Positions 51,303 to 60,935 of a stretch of 64,000 bases of DNA are shown here, piece after piece. Within the stretch, counting starts at the first letter, position 1; each line of letters opens with the position of its first letter. Location of the stretch: contig JAGVSJ010000008.1 in the NCBI GenBank assembly GCA_019720975.1, forward strand, positions 1-64,000, read 5' to 3'. This DNA comes from Candidatus Sysuiplasma superficiale (lineage in GTDB: Archaea; Thermoplasmatota; Thermoplasmata; Sysuiplasmatales; Sysuiplasmataceae). Position numbers and translations under genes: made by a program. The notes under the pieces were generated by a model, which was not told where the DNA came from, made no database searches, and saw only the letters and a list, made by a program, of their open reading frames with translations.

Positions 51303-53705
51303 ATGGAAATTTCAAAAGATGAAATGGTCAGCATGTCCTTTCAGTCAATTGCTGAGAGGCTTGGTTCAGACCTAAAAAACGGTCTAGCCTCATCTGAGGC
51401 ACAGAGCAGGATATCCAGATACGGATATAACGAGATCGAGGGGGAAAAGAAGAACCCTCTCATATCATTGGGCAAGAAATTCTGGAATGCGTCTGCCTGG
51501 ATACTTGAATTTGCTGCTTTCCTGACCTTCATACTCGGCAAATTGCTTGATTTCTACATTATCGTTGCACTGATTGTTTTCAATGCTATATTGAGCTTTT
51601 CTCAGGAAATGAAGGCAAATGAGGCACTCGAGGCTTTGAAGAACAGACTGCAGGTGAGAGCCAGGGTTTTAAGAAGCGGGGAATGGAGTACGATCGAGGC
51701 AAGACTCCTTGTTCCTGGAGACATCATCAGGGTGCGCGCGGGAGACTTCGTTCCAGCTGACATGAAGATAATAGATGGGGATGTGGAAATAGACCAGTCC
51801 GCCCTGACAGGAGAATCCCTCACAGTCACAAGAAAAAAGGACGATCCTGCTTACTCAGGTTCAATATTGAAGAGGGGCGAATGCAGCGGAATAGTTGTTT
51901 TCACAGGAAAGAACACGTATTTCGGAAAGACCGCAGAGCTTGTAAGGATAGCGCATCCGCGACTGAGAATCGAACATGTCATTTCAAGGGTTGTTGCCTG
52001 GATGATACTCCTGGTTGCGATACTTCTCGCTGTTGCTGTGGCTTCATTCATACTCAGACATGAGAACGTTATAACACTTATACCACTGATGCTGGTTCTG
52101 GTCGTCGGTTCCATACCGATCGCGCTTCCAGCAATGTTTTCAATCAGCCTTGCGCTTGGAGCAGAACAGCTTTCCAGATCAGAAGTGCTTGTCACGAGAC
52201 TCGATTCGATTGAGGGTGCCGCAACGATGGACGTCCTTGCGAGCGATAAGACTGGAACTATTACCATAAACAAGCTCAGTATTTCAGAAATTGTGCCCTT
52301 CGGCTGCTCCGAGAATGAAGCCATGTTGTATGGAGCCCTGGCCTCAGATTCCGCAAACCAGGATCCGATTGACACTGCATTTCTCGAGGAAACAGGGAAA
52401 AGGGGTATTGATCTGAGCAAATTCAGTATAACAAGGTTCATTCCGTTTGATCCGGCTACAAGACGGACTGAGGCGGAAGTATCGTCTGAGAATGATGAAA
52501 TAGCTGTTGCCAAGGGGGCGGTTGAAACAATAGCCCAGATGTGCGGCAAGTTTGACAGAACACTTCTTGACGAAGAGATAAAGAAAGCTTCTGTTTCAGG
52601 CTCACGAGTCATTGCGGTGGCGGCAAGGAAGAGAAATGGGCGATGGGAGATGAAAGGATTGATTGCAATGAGCGACCCGCCCCGTTCAGATTCTGCCCAA
52701 ATGATAAGCGAACTGAAGGATCTGGGAGTGAAGGTGAAGATGCTTACCGGGGATGCCGTTCCAGTAGCACATACAATAGCGGAGACAGTGGGAATAGGGA
52801 GGAACATAATCAGTGTCAGGCAGCTGAAGGAAAACAGGGAAGGAATGGCAGATCTCGCCTGGTCCAGTGACGGTTTTGCTGAGGTGTACCCGGAAGACAA
52901 GTACCTGATAGTAGGCGCGCTTCAGAAGGCCGGCCATATAGTAGGTATGACTGGAGACGGCGTAAACGACGCGCCGGCACTCAGACAGGCTGATGTGGGC
53001 ATTGCCGTGAGCAGTGCCACAGATGTCGCAAAGGGAGCTGCGGGGGTGGTGCTAGTTTCTCCAGGCCTGAAAAATGCAGTCAGCCTTGTAAGAATCGGAA
53101 GGCAGATCTACGAAAGGGTGAATACATGGACCCTGAGCAGGCTGACAAGGACTTTTCAGAATGTTGTGTTCGTCACCATTGCTCTGCTTCTTACAGGGCT
53201 CCAGGTGCTCTCAACATTTGACATGGTTCTTCTTCTGTTCCTTTTTGACTTTGTCACCCTTACCCTTTCGACAGACAACGTCGTCTGGCCCAGAAAACCG
53301 GCCAGATGGAACATGTTTGATCTTGCGGAGGCGTCATCAATCATCGGTACTGTCATGGTTATTGAATCGTTTTTTGCACTTTATTTCATACTCCGTTCAG
53401 GCCTTGCAATCGCCGGTATTCAGACACTTGTATTCGACTACCTGCTTTATTCAAACATATTCAATCTCATAAACATAAGGGAGAGAAGAAATTTCTGGTC
53501 CAGCAGGCCGTCGTCTGTCATGTCGGCAGCGATAACGGCTGACATAGTAATCTCTGCTGTGATGTCGGTCACAGGCATACCTGGTCTGCACAGTGCGCCG
53601 TTTGATTACGTTGTTCTCACATTTCTGCTTGCGCTACTCTTCAATCTGGGCATAAACAACTTTGTAAAACTGCTGTCACTGAAATATTTGAGACTCAGCT
53701 GGTAA
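51303..53705 (+). CDS. plasma-membrane-type H+-transporting P-type ATPase (P3A)
   Basis: 800 residues. Proton (or other cation) pump. Seen: the actuator SALTGESLTVTRKKDDPAY (TGES), the phosphorylation site DVLASDKTGTITINKLSI (Asp near residue 315), the nucleotide part KGAVETIAQMCGK, KMLTGDAVPVAHTIAETVGI and MTGDGVNDAPALRQADVGIA. It lacks the heavy-metal CPx and has the P3A N-terminus LKNGLASSEAQSRISRYGYN and about ten helices. FDFVTLTLSTDN in a late membrane helix has an Asp where plant and fungal H+ ATPases carry the proton-binding Asp. Thermoplasma has a similar enzyme. In an acidophile it could help keep the cytoplasm near neutral. Confidence 0.9.
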   Translation: MEISKDEMVSMSFQSIAERLGSDLKNGLASSEAQSRISRYGYNEIEGEKKNPLISLGKKFWNASAWILEFAAFLTFILGKLLDFYIIVALIVFNAILSFSQEMKANEALEALKNRLQVRARVLRSGEWSTIEARLLVPGDIIRVRAGDFVPADMKIIDGDVEIDQSALTGESLTVTRKKDDPAYSGSILKRGECSGIVVFTGKNTYFGKTAELVRIAHPRLRIEHVISRVVAWMILLVAILLAVAVASFILRHENVITLIPLMLVLVVGSIPIALPAMFSISLALGAEQLSRSEVLVTRLDSIEGAATMDVLASDKTGTITINKLSISEIVPFGCSENEAMLYGALASDSANQDPIDTAFLEETGKRGIDLSKFSITRFIPFDPATRRTEAEVSSENDEIAVAKGAVETIAQMCGKFDRTLLDEEIKKASVSGSRVIAVAARKRNGRWEMKGLIAMSDPPRSDSAQMISELKDLGVKVKMLTGDAVPVAHTIAETVGIGRNIISVRQLKENREGMADLAWSSDGFAEVYPEDKYLIVGALQKAGHIVGMTGDGVNDAPALRQADVGIAVSSATDVAKGAAGVVLVSPGLKNAVSLVRIGRQIYERVNTWTLSRLTRTFQNVVFVTIALLLTGLQVLSTFDMVLLLFLFDFVTLTLSTDNVVWPRKPARWNMFDLAEASSIIGTVMVIESFFALYFILRSGLAIAGIQTLVFDYLLYSNIFNLINIRERRNFWSSRPSSVMSAAITADIVISAVMSVTGIPGLHSAPFDYVVLTFLLALLFNLGINNFVKLLSLKYLRLSW

Positions 53706-53786
53706 AGGACATGGCTGCATAACGCATGCGTTGCATTAAAAAATACGGCATATTGATTTAAGTGATTGCGGTTATGAGTTGAGGAA

Positions 53787-56504
53787 GTGAGAGATGTGGG
53801 TAACAAGGCAGAGATCCCTTCTGAAGCTGTCTTGAAAGACGGAACGCTGATAGAGGTACGTGTTGCAGGCAGGCCAGAGGACGAAATGCTTCAGGAATTT
53901 CTGAATGAAATGAAGTCAGAGGTTTCTGTGCTTCATTACTTCGTAAATGCCGAAGGCAAAGATGAACATACCGTAACAACCGATTCGGAGAAGCAGGTTG
54001 TGATTGTCGGGCTCAGAAGCGGAAGGATAATTGGTGCCTCTTTTTTCAGAGTGTTTGCCGGCAACAGGGCTGAAATTGCGCTTCTTGTTTCAAAGGACGT
54101 TCAGGCACTCGGCGTAGGAACAATACTTCTTGGACAGGCTATTGAGATGGCCAGCAAAATGGGAATAATGGAAATGAATGCATTTGTACCTTCAGAGAAC
54201 AGGAGGATACTGGACATCATCAAGAGCGCGGGTATTCCCGTAGCGCTTGCAGTGGAAAACAAAAATGTGATAGCTACCTTTCCAACATCCATGCTGCCCG
54301 AATTTCTGGAAAGATATGAAAGAAGGGAAGCAATAGCAACTTCGGAAGCACTGAGATATTTTTTCGAGCCGAAGACCATAGCCGTTATTGGAGCATCCAG
54401 GTACAGGAACACCATAGGCGGTGAATTGTTTCACAACATCATTGATTCTGGATTCACAGGGACAGTCTTCCCCGTGAATATAAACGCAACTTCTGTTCAG
54501 TCTGTTGCTTCATATAAATCGGTGATGGACTGCCCTGGAAACGTGGATATGGCCATAATTGTTGTCCCTGCGAAATCAGTTATTCAGGCCGCAGAAGAGT
54601 GCGCAAGAAAGGGTGTCAGAGCAATTGTTGTCGTGAGTTCGGGTTTTTCCGAAACAGGCACTGAGGGGATGGAGAGACAGAAGGAACTGACAGATCTCTG
54701 CAGGAGTTCCGGACTACGGATGATCGGGCCGAACTGCATGGGCCTTGCGAACACAGATCCTAGTTTCAGCCTCAATGCACAGTTCAGCCCGCAGACAATT
54801 AGAAGAGGTGAGATTAGTTTTCTGTCACAGTCAGGGGCACTGGGGATTGTCACTATAGACTTAGCCAACAAACTTGGAATAGGAATGGCAAAATTTGTTT
54901 CTGTTGGAAATAAGGCAGACATATCCGGAAATGACCTGATAGAATACTGGGAAAATGATGAAGGGACGAAGATCATATTGCTCTATCTGGAATCGTTCGG
55001 CAACCCCAGAAAATTTTCACGCATTTCAAGGAGGGTTGCAAGGAAGAAACCAATTGTAGCTGTGAAGAGCGGACGTTCTGCGGCCGGTTTCAGGGCTACC
55101 CAGTCTCATACCGGAGCACTACTTGCTGCATCAGATGTCACGGTAGATGCTCTCTTCCGTCAGGCGGGAATAATCCGGGCAGAAACACTTCAGGAGATGT
55201 TTGACGTTGCCACAATACTTGCCAGCCAGCCAGTTCCGCGCGGTAGAAGGGTAGCGATAATCACAAATGCAGGGGGTGCAGGCATACTTGCGGCCGACGC
55301 ATGCGAATCATACGGAATGGAAGTACCCGAACTTTCGCCAGATGTGCAGGAATCATTGAGGAAATTTCTGCCTGCCGAAGCTGCTGTGAGAAACCCGGTT
55401 GACATGACAGCAAATGATGTACCTGGCGGATACCTAAATGCCATAAAGACTGTTGCGGGTGGCAACATGGTTGATGCCATCTATGTGATTTACGTTCCAG
55501 CGATATCTGTCGATCCCGGCCGAGTTGCACGCGAGATTAATGAAGCCGCTTCTTCTCTGAAGGGCAAGATAACAATTGTAGCCAACTTCATGGCTTCAAG
55601 GGGTCTCGCAAATGAACTTTCCGAACCCTACGACAGCCAGCCTGCTGAGACGGTAAGGATACCTTCATATCCCTTTCCTGAGGATGGTATCAAGGCACTT
55701 TCTCTCGCGGCATCTTATGGGGAGTGGCTTTCTCTGCCTGATGAGCCTCCCGCCGTATTCACAGACATAAGAAGAGAAGAGGCGGCATACATACTCTCCG
55801 GCGATGACGCAGCCGAAAACGACGGCTGGCTGTCTCAGGACAGTGTCAGAAAGATCCTTGAATGCTACGGAATTGCTCAGGCAGGAAGCGCTCTGTGCAA
55901 TTCTCCCGAGGAGGCAGGAAATGAGGCCGGAAGGATGGGCGTGAAGGTCGTGCTCAAAGGAATTGCCCATGGTCTGGTTCACAAGACTGAAGCCGGTGCC
56001 GTCGTTGTAGGCCTTGAAGGTAGACAGAATGTAGCCGAATCTGCAAGGAATATGCTGAAAAGGCTTCAGGATGCAGGCTACTCAGGAGTAAAGTTCCTGG
56101 TACAGGAGCAGATTGAAAACGCCGTAGAAATGTTCATCGGTGTGACAAACGACGGTAATTTTGGCCCTGTTATAGCCTGCGGTGCAGGCGGCATAATGGT
56201 CGAACTCATCAGAGATGTTGCAGTGAGTCTTACTCCTCTCTCTAGACACGACGCGGAGAAGATGCTGAAATCGCTCAAAACATACAGGCTGCTCTCTGGT
56301 TTCAGGGGCGGACCGACATACGATACAGATTCGTTGACCGAAATGATCCTGAGGCTCGGCAATCTTGTGGAGGATTTTCAGTCAATATCCGAACTGGACT
56401 TCAATCCGGTTATGGTAAAACAGAAAGGCGGAGGGGCGTTCGTCGTTGATGCCAGGATCAGAATAACTCCGCGCAGAGAAATGCCTTACGTCGGAATAAG
56501 GTGA
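53787..56504 (+). CDS. GNAT acetyltransferase fused to ADP-forming acyl-CoA synthetase (Pat-like)
   Basis: 905 residues. The first ~190 are a GNAT domain (RAEIALLVSKDVQALGVGTI, GQAIEMASKMGIMEMNAFVP, acetyl-CoA site Q/G-x-G-x-G), followed by an ACD part: KTIAVIGASRYRNTIGGELF, MIGPNCMGLANTDPSFSLN, FLSQSGALGIVTIDLANKLG and RATQSHTGALLAASDVT (phospho-His present), then an ATP-grasp module with VVLKGIAHGLVHKTEAGAVV, VIACGAGGIMVELIRD and ELDFNPVMV. In Salmonella Pat the GNAT lies at the C-terminus and the ACD is inactive; here the GNAT is N-terminal and the His is kept. It may acetylate proteins such as acetyl-CoA synthetase (541) and sense CoA species. Start GTG 53787 follows GAGGAA. Confidence 0.85.
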   Translation: MRDVGNKAEIPSEAVLKDGTLIEVRVAGRPEDEMLQEFLNEMKSEVSVLHYFVNAEGKDEHTVTTDSEKQVVIVGLRSGRIIGASFFRVFAGNRAEIALLVSKDVQALGVGTILLGQAIEMASKMGIMEMNAFVPSENRRILDIIKSAGIPVALAVENKNVIATFPTSMLPEFLERYERREAIATSEALRYFFEPKTIAVIGASRYRNTIGGELFHNIIDSGFTGTVFPVNINATSVQSVASYKSVMDCPGNVDMAIIVVPAKSVIQAAEECARKGVRAIVVVSSGFSETGTEGMERQKELTDLCRSSGLRMIGPNCMGLANTDPSFSLNAQFSPQTIRRGEISFLSQSGALGIVTIDLANKLGIGMAKFVSVGNKADISGNDLIEYWENDEGTKIILLYLESFGNPRKFSRISRRVARKKPIVAVKSGRSAAGFRATQSHTGALLAASDVTVDALFRQAGIIRAETLQEMFDVATILASQPVPRGRRVAIITNAGGAGILAADACESYGMEVPELSPDVQESLRKFLPAEAAVRNPVDMTANDVPGGYLNAIKTVAGGNMVDAIYVIYVPAISVDPGRVAREINEAASSLKGKITIVANFMASRGLANELSEPYDSQPAETVRIPSYPFPEDGIKALSLAASYGEWLSLPDEPPAVFTDIRREEAAYILSGDDAAENDGWLSQDSVRKILECYGIAQAGSALCNSPEEAGNEAGRMGVKVVLKGIAHGLVHKTEAGAVVVGLEGRQNVAESARNMLKRLQDAGYSGVKFLVQEQIENAVEMFIGVTNDGNFGPVIACGAGGIMVELIRDVAVSLTPLSRHDAEKMLKSLKTYRLLSGFRGGPTYDTDSLTEMILRLGNLVEDFQSISELDFNPVMVKQKGGGAFVVDARIRITPRREMPYVGIR

Positions 56505-56578
56505 CGGCGAATTCCAACTGTCACCTTCCCTCCGCAGAGAGTGACTGATGCACACAGAGACCCAACTTCTGGTCCGGA

Positions 56579-57034
56579 TTATATCAGTGATGCCCTGTTT
56601 ATCCTGACTTCCTGTAGTGGCCTGTCCTGCCTGTTTCTCTTTACCTTGCTTATATTGTCAACTACGTCCATTCCCTCGATCACCCTTCCGAAAACAGGAT
56701 GCTTCGTGTCGAGGAAATTATTGTCTGCAACGTTTATGAAGAACTGGCTACCCCCTGTGTTTGGACCCGCATTCGCCATTGACACAGTTCCTCTGACATT
56801 CCTGTTTGACCTGGAAAATTCGTCCCGGATACTATAGCCTGGCCCGCCCATTCCAGTACCAGTTGGATCACCGCCCTGGATCATGAAACCGGGTATAACT
56901 CTGTGGAATACGACACCGTCATAGAAACCGCTGCTCACCAGCTTCCTGAAATTATCTGCAGTTACCGGCATAGTTTCATCGAAAAGTTCAATCTTAACAT
57001 TTCCCATGCTTGTCTCCAGCAGAACAACTGACAT
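56579..57034 (-). CDS. cyclophilin-type peptidyl-prolyl cis-trans isomerase
   Basis: 151 residues from ATG 57034, chosen because the box A at 57065-57074 fits a near-leaderless message and the N-terminus MSVVLLETSMGNVKIELFDE is standard; the longer frame would cross the promoter. Seen: FYDGVVFHRVIPGFMIQGGD (catalytic Arg in FHR), GTVSMANAGPNTGGSQFFIN and KHPVFGRVIEGMDVV. Cytoplasmic, PpiB-like. Helps protein folding. Confidence 0.94.
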   Translation of the reverse strand: MSVVLLETSMGNVKIELFDETMPVTADNFRKLVSSGFYDGVVFHRVIPGFMIQGGDPTGTGMGGPGYSIRDEFSRSNRNVRGTVSMANAGPNTGGSQFFINVADNNFLDTKHPVFGRVIEGMDVVDNISKVKRNRQDRPLQEVRINRASLI

Positions 57035-57064
57035 ATTAATCTCATAAAGCAAGGAAGTAAACTG

Positions 57065-57074
57065 CTTAATATCT
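57065..57074 (-). promoter_or_regulatory. box A for cyclophilin gene
   Basis: AAGATATTAAG on the minus strand lies about 35 bases before the ATG. Confidence 0.5.
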
Positions 57075-57221
57075 TTTGCCACAACCTTACGCCCTCTCTT
57101 CCTGATACTGGCGATATCTTTGTAGTCAACGGTAGAACAGTCTCTGTGATCGATTTCCGAGCGGGCATCAGACAAATTAAATATTACTGACTAATAATTA
57201 CTGCTCTGGAGCAATATCACT

Positions 57222-57440
57222 ATGACTGAGATGACACCCGTAGAAGAACTGGTTGTGAAGGTACTTGAAGAGCTTGGAGCGACGAAGGATACAGCTGTCA
57301 GGACTGCTGACGACATAACAAAAAAATGCGGCAGACCGAAGGGGCTTGTTGCAAACGCACTCCAGAGCCTTGCCCAGAAGGGGATAATAAAGAGGGTTGC
57401 AAGGGAGAAGGCTGCAGGATATTATCTCATCAAAAAATGA
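57222..57440 (+). CDS. small winged-helix protein
   Basis: 72 residues: VEELVVKVLEELGATKDTAV, ADDITKKCGRPKGLVANALQ (putative recognition helix), SLAQKGIIKRVAREKAAGYY (wing). Only one wHTH domain with no extra parts, like many conserved Thermoplasmata proteins. A/T-rich AATTAAATATTAC at 57174-57185 lies about 40 bases upstream. It is divergent from the cyclophilin gene. Probable transcription factor; target unknown. Confidence 0.7.
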   Translation: MTEMTPVEELVVKVLEELGATKDTAVRTADDITKKCGRPKGLVANALQSLAQKGIIKRVAREKAAGYYLIKK

Positions 57441-57599
57441 ATTGCCGCCATCAGCCGGTTGCCATCGTCAAGTGCCTGATGTCATCATCGGTTGGCCGCT
57501 TCAGCACGTTCAGGGAAATGATTTACTCATGAATGGAAAGCAGGTTCCAGGACAGAAGATGCGGGAAATGCGGAATGGATAAAAGCTGATTGAAAGGAA

Positions 57600-58211
57600 T
57601 CAATCTGGCTTCAGTCCAACTCTCTCCAGGAAGGTCCGAAGACCGGCCGAGTCGACAAAGTGATGGCTTTCAATGCCACTGGCTTCAGCGGCCTTCACGT
57701 TCTCAGCTGAATCATCAATGAATATACAGTTTTGTGCAGAAGAATTCTCCTCCGAAAGGACCAGTCTGAAGATACCTGGATCAGGTTTGAGAATACCTGT
57801 CCTGAACGACAGGAATGTTCTGTCAAATATTTCCTGAAATCCGAATTTACGGGAGAGCATCTGCCATGTGTGCTCAGGCATATTGCTGACCGCCTCAAGA
57901 CGCAGATCATACATTCTTCTGACACGTAGGTAGAGTTCAATGACGTCCTTCTTCTCCAAAAGGCTCTCGTCGTGAAGTTTTGTGAACGAGACCACATCAA
58001 GCGGGACGCCTGTAGAGTGAATCACACCGAGAGCAAAATCATCAAATGTCATCGTGCCTGCATCGAGTTTACGTGCGAGACTCTTCATTGTTTCATATGA
58101 GAGATCACTGTCTTTTCCGAAGGATCTGTATAGAATCTCAGAAAGAATGCGATAGGGATTCTCCACGCATACACCGCCAATATCAGTAAGAATCAAGTTT
58201 ACCTCGTCATG
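57600..58211 (-). CDS. HAD-superfamily hydrolase
   Basis: 203 residues from ATG 58211 (a longer start would overlap the end of etfBA). Motif I is LILTDIGGVCVEN, with Asp nucleophile and Gly at the usual second-Asp-plus-one place (DxGG form), motif III Lys in GILKPDPGIFRLVL and motif IV NCIFIDDSAENVKAAEASGI (DD). Similar to YihX/epoxide hydrolase N-like HADs. It is the last gene of the FolE - Rieske - EtfBA direction. Substrate unknown. Confidence 0.75.
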   Translation of the reverse strand, partial: HDEVNLILTDIGGVCVENPYRILSEILYRSFGKDSDLSYETMKSLARKLDAGTMTFDDFALGVIHSTGVPLDVVSFTKLHDESLLEKKDVIELYLRVRRMYDLRLEAVSNMPEHTWQMLSRKFGFQEIFDRTFLSFRTGILKPDPGIFRLVLSEENSSAQNCIFIDDSAENVKAAEASGIESHHFVDSAGLRTFLERVGLKPD

Positions 58212-58255
58212 CATGGAATTGCCTCCCTGATCGGAATCCACGAAATGAATGTGGT

Positions 58256-60001
58256 TCAATTCAAGTCTTTCGCAGTTCGATGAATGTCGATATACTTGCA
58301 CATACCTTCGACAAACTCGAAGAGATCTCCAACTATTCCAATATCTGCATATCTGAATATGGGTGCATCCTGCCTGCTGTTAACTGCCACCACCTTCCCA
58401 GCATACCTTATACCCACAACATGGTTATCCTGACCTGAAATACCAAGCGCTATGTAGAGACCTGGGGAGATGGATGTTCCTGTAAGGCCGATCTGCTGCT
58501 GCCGCGGAATCCAGCCTGCATCAACAATAGGTCTGGTTCCACCTACTGCCGCACCGAGACGTTCGGCAAGAGGTAGGATCTTCCTGACATTTTCACTGCC
58601 TCTGAGCCCGCGACCCAGTCCAATCACTATGTTGCTCCCGTGCAACGGCCTGTACGTTCCATCCACAGGGATGTGGCCTGTACGGCGCACCTTTACGGCA
58701 CCATTCGCCTTGAGAGTGCTCACAATCATCCGATGTGTGCCCGTACCCTTTCGCCTCCTGAGCATCCCCTGACGAACTGTGGCCATTTCCGGTACCGTCC
58801 TCGATGTAATTGAGGCAACTATACCTCCCCCAAAGGCAGGTTTGTACTGAAGCAACCGTCCTTCAGCGAATCTCAAATCTATGCAATCGGCAGTCAGTCC
58901 CAGTCCGGTTCTTGCCGCAATTGAAGGTGCTATTTCCCTTCCGTCGACGGTTGAAGGCAGAATGATACATCGTGGTTTTCTGTTCAGGACCTCTGATGCT
59001 ATGGTGTCGGCAATCAATTCGTTTTCGCTGCAGTCGATATATTCATACTCGTGGCAGAGGAGATCATTCAATTTCCCTGGCTCAATGTTGCCTATAATCC
59101 TGACCCTGAAACCATTCTCAAGAGCGATTTCTGAAAGCTTTGACGCTATCTCATAGGCGGTCTGGACATCGTTAAGGGCCACGCCCCACAACTCCTCCTT
59201 TCCGCAATCCGGTGGAAGATGAAGTTCTTCAGCTTCAGCGGGCACCGATCCTTCAGCCAATTCCAGAACGCACCTGAAAGCCTCTTCCCCCATGTTTAAA
59301 AATCTTACCTTTCTGTAGTTGCTCACAGCCTCCGTACCCATGACTACTGTCGGGGAATCTGCACCTCCAACTTCACATTGCAGTTTCGACGAGTCAAGAA
59401 AGCGTACCCTTTCCTCAAAATCAGGGGATGGTGGCAGAGGCATTCTTGCCCTGTTGATCTTTTCACTCACTGAGAGTACTGCCGGTAGATCCATCTCGAA
59501 CAAAGACATGCCGTCCTCCCGTTCCTGCTCCACGCTGACAGCCTGTCCGTCCCTGATGAATTCGATCTTCGTGACGGCTGATTTGAAAGGGTATCCGATG
59601 ATCGTCGCGATCTCCGGAGGGACCTGGGATGTTTCGCCGTCAAGCGAATATTTTCCGGCCAGAACCAGATCCGGCTTAATCCCGGTTATGAATGAAGAAA
59701 GAACACGGGCAGTAATGTATGTATCGGCACCCGCGAATCTTCTGTCTGAGATTACATATCCCCGGTCTGAACCCATCCTCAGTGCCTCGACAATGACGTC
59801 CTTTGAGGCGGGCGGTCCCATAGTCACTGCGATTACCTCCCCACCCATCTTTTCCTTTATCCTCACCGATTCCTCTATCGCCTTGCGATCGAACGAATTC
59901 ATAAGCAGTGGAACGCCTTCCCTGCGTATTCTCAGAGTGGACGGATCCAGCTCTATCCTGTTGACGTCTGGTATCTGCTTTACGAGAACAACTACTTTCA
60001 T
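58256..60001 (-). CDS. etfBA: electron transfer flavoprotein, fused beta-alpha (EtfBA)
   Basis: 581 residues. N-terminal ~260: EtfB (MKVVVLVKQIPDVNRIELDP, GVPLLMNSFDRKAIEESVRI, ALRMGSDRGYVISD, LAGKYSLDGETSQVPPEIAT). After a linker: EtfA with IILPSTVDGREIAPSIAART, then GHIPVDGTYRPLHGSNIVIG and FAD domain GAAVGGTRPIVDAGWIPRQQ, QIGLTGTSISPGLYIALGIS, DAPIFRYADIGIVGDLFEF. Carries electrons from acyl-CoA dehydrogenases or other flavoproteins. The fused form occurs in Thermoplasmata-like archaea. The 5' end overlaps the Rieske gene by four bases; no FixC/X genes are near, so the Rieske protein may be its redox partner. Confidence 0.92.
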   Translation of the reverse strand: MKVVVLVKQIPDVNRIELDPSTLRIRREGVPLLMNSFDRKAIEESVRIKEKMGGEVIAVTMGPPASKDVIVEALRMGSDRGYVISDRRFAGADTYITARVLSSFITGIKPDLVLAGKYSLDGETSQVPPEIATIIGYPFKSAVTKIEFIRDGQAVSVEQEREDGMSLFEMDLPAVLSVSEKINRARMPLPPSPDFEERVRFLDSSKLQCEVGGADSPTVVMGTEAVSNYRKVRFLNMGEEAFRCVLELAEGSVPAEAEELHLPPDCGKEELWGVALNDVQTAYEIASKLSEIALENGFRVRIIGNIEPGKLNDLLCHEYEYIDCSENELIADTIASEVLNRKPRCIILPSTVDGREIAPSIAARTGLGLTADCIDLRFAEGRLLQYKPAFGGGIVASITSRTVPEMATVRQGMLRRRKGTGTHRMIVSTLKANGAVKVRRTGHIPVDGTYRPLHGSNIVIGLGRGLRGSENVRKILPLAERLGAAVGGTRPIVDAGWIPRQQQIGLTGTSISPGLYIALGISGQDNHVVGIRYAGKVVAVNSRQDAPIFRYADIGIVGDLFEFVEGMCKYIDIHRTAKDLN

Positions 60002-60318
60002 GGTATTTCGACCATTATGTCCTCTCCTTCTATCTTAACCCTGTAAGTCTTTAGAGGAGTCGCCTCTCCTCCATCCTGAGGAGGCGAAATCACTTCTCCC
60101 GTAGCAGGGCTGTAGGTAGCGAAATGAAAGCCGCAGACTATATTGCCATCCTCAAGGGTGCCGGACGAGAGATCATCATTCTCGTGGGTGCATCTCAGCG
60201 ACGTCGCGTACAGATTGTTCCCTGAGCGGATGAGAAGTATCTCCTTGCCGCCAACCTCAGCTCTCAAAAGTCCGCTCTGATTTATGCTGTTCAGTTGCGC
60301 TGCTCTGTACCAGGTCAT
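59998..60318 (-). CDS. Rieske [2Fe-2S] ferredoxin-like protein
   Basis: 106 residues. Soluble Rieske domain with ligands CTHE (Cys, His) and CGFHFATYSP (Cys, His), spaced about 20 residues apart as in NirD/biphenyl-dioxygenase-type ferredoxins. No membrane anchor. It overlaps the EtfBA start by four bases (ATGA), so they are translated together, and follows folE after 54 bases. The close coupling suggests electron transfer with the flavoprotein; which way is unknown. Confidence 0.88.
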   Translation of the reverse strand: MTWYRAAQLNSINQSGLLRAEVGGKEILLIRSGNNLYATSLRCTHENDDLSSGTLEDGNIVCGFHFATYSPATGEVISPPQDGGEATPLKTYRVKIEGEDIMVEIP

Positions 60319-60371
60319 AATTCAAGCTATCTGTTCTAAATATAAAGAGTTCAGTGCAGTGACCGCTGTAT

Positions 60372-60935
60372 TCATTCAAGTAATCTGAGGGCCTCCTCCT
60401 TTGTCTCCGGATGGGTTTCGAAACTGCCTCTGATGGCACTTGAAAGCGTTTCTGAACGTATCGACTTTGCGCCTCTCATTTCCATGCACATATGGCGCGC
60501 CGTGACAAGCACCATGACCCCTTTCGCGTTGAGTTTGGTATGAAGAAAGTCTGCAAGTTCCGCCGTCAGCCTTTCCTGGACCTGAGGTCTTGAGGAAAAG
60601 AACTTGACGGTGCGCGGTATCTTGGAAAGACCAACTATCCTGTCTCCAGGAATATAGGCTATGGACACATGCCCAAAGATGGGAAGAAGATGATGCTCGC
60701 ACATTGAATAGAACGGGATGTCTCTGATTGCGATTATGTCGTGATAGCCCGGATTCTTGAATGAAGTCATTCTGGGTTCATTTTTATCATCGAGTCCAGA
60801 GAACAGTTCCGAATACATTCCGTAAACCCTTCTCGGCGTATTCCTGAAAACTTCTGTATTTTCATCAACCCCGATCTCACGGAGAATCGTTCTGACCGCT
60901 TCTTCTATTCTTGACTGTGATCTCGAACTTTTCAT
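60372..60935 (-). CDS. folE: GTP cyclohydrolase I (FolE type)
   Basis: 187 residues. Converts GTP to dihydroneopterin triphosphate. Seen: MCEHHLLPIFGHVSIAYIPG with zinc Cys and the catalytic His pair, GLSKIPRTVKFFSSRPQVQE with the Q-x-x-Q-E-R-L core, and ARHMCMEMRGA (second zinc Cys). This is the classical bacterial/eukaryotic FolE, not the MptA type of most archaea. Divergent from the pteridine-reductase-like gene at 61142, 207 bases away; the region between is the likely control point. Confidence 0.93.
   Translation of the reverse strand: MKSSRSQSRIEEAVRTILREIGVDENTEVFRNTPRRVYGMYSELFSGLDDKNEPRMTSFKNPGYHDIIAIRDIPFYSMCEHHLLPIFGHVSIAYIPGDRIVGLSKIPRTVKFFSSRPQVQERLTAELADFLHTKLNAKGVMVLVTARHMCMEMRGAKSIRSETLSSAIRGSFETHPETKEEALRLLE

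Noticed and set aside
51851-52900. 349-codon minus frame within the P-type ATPase gene
   Set aside because: Ser/Ile-rich mirror translation of the ATPase; no start signal or domain.
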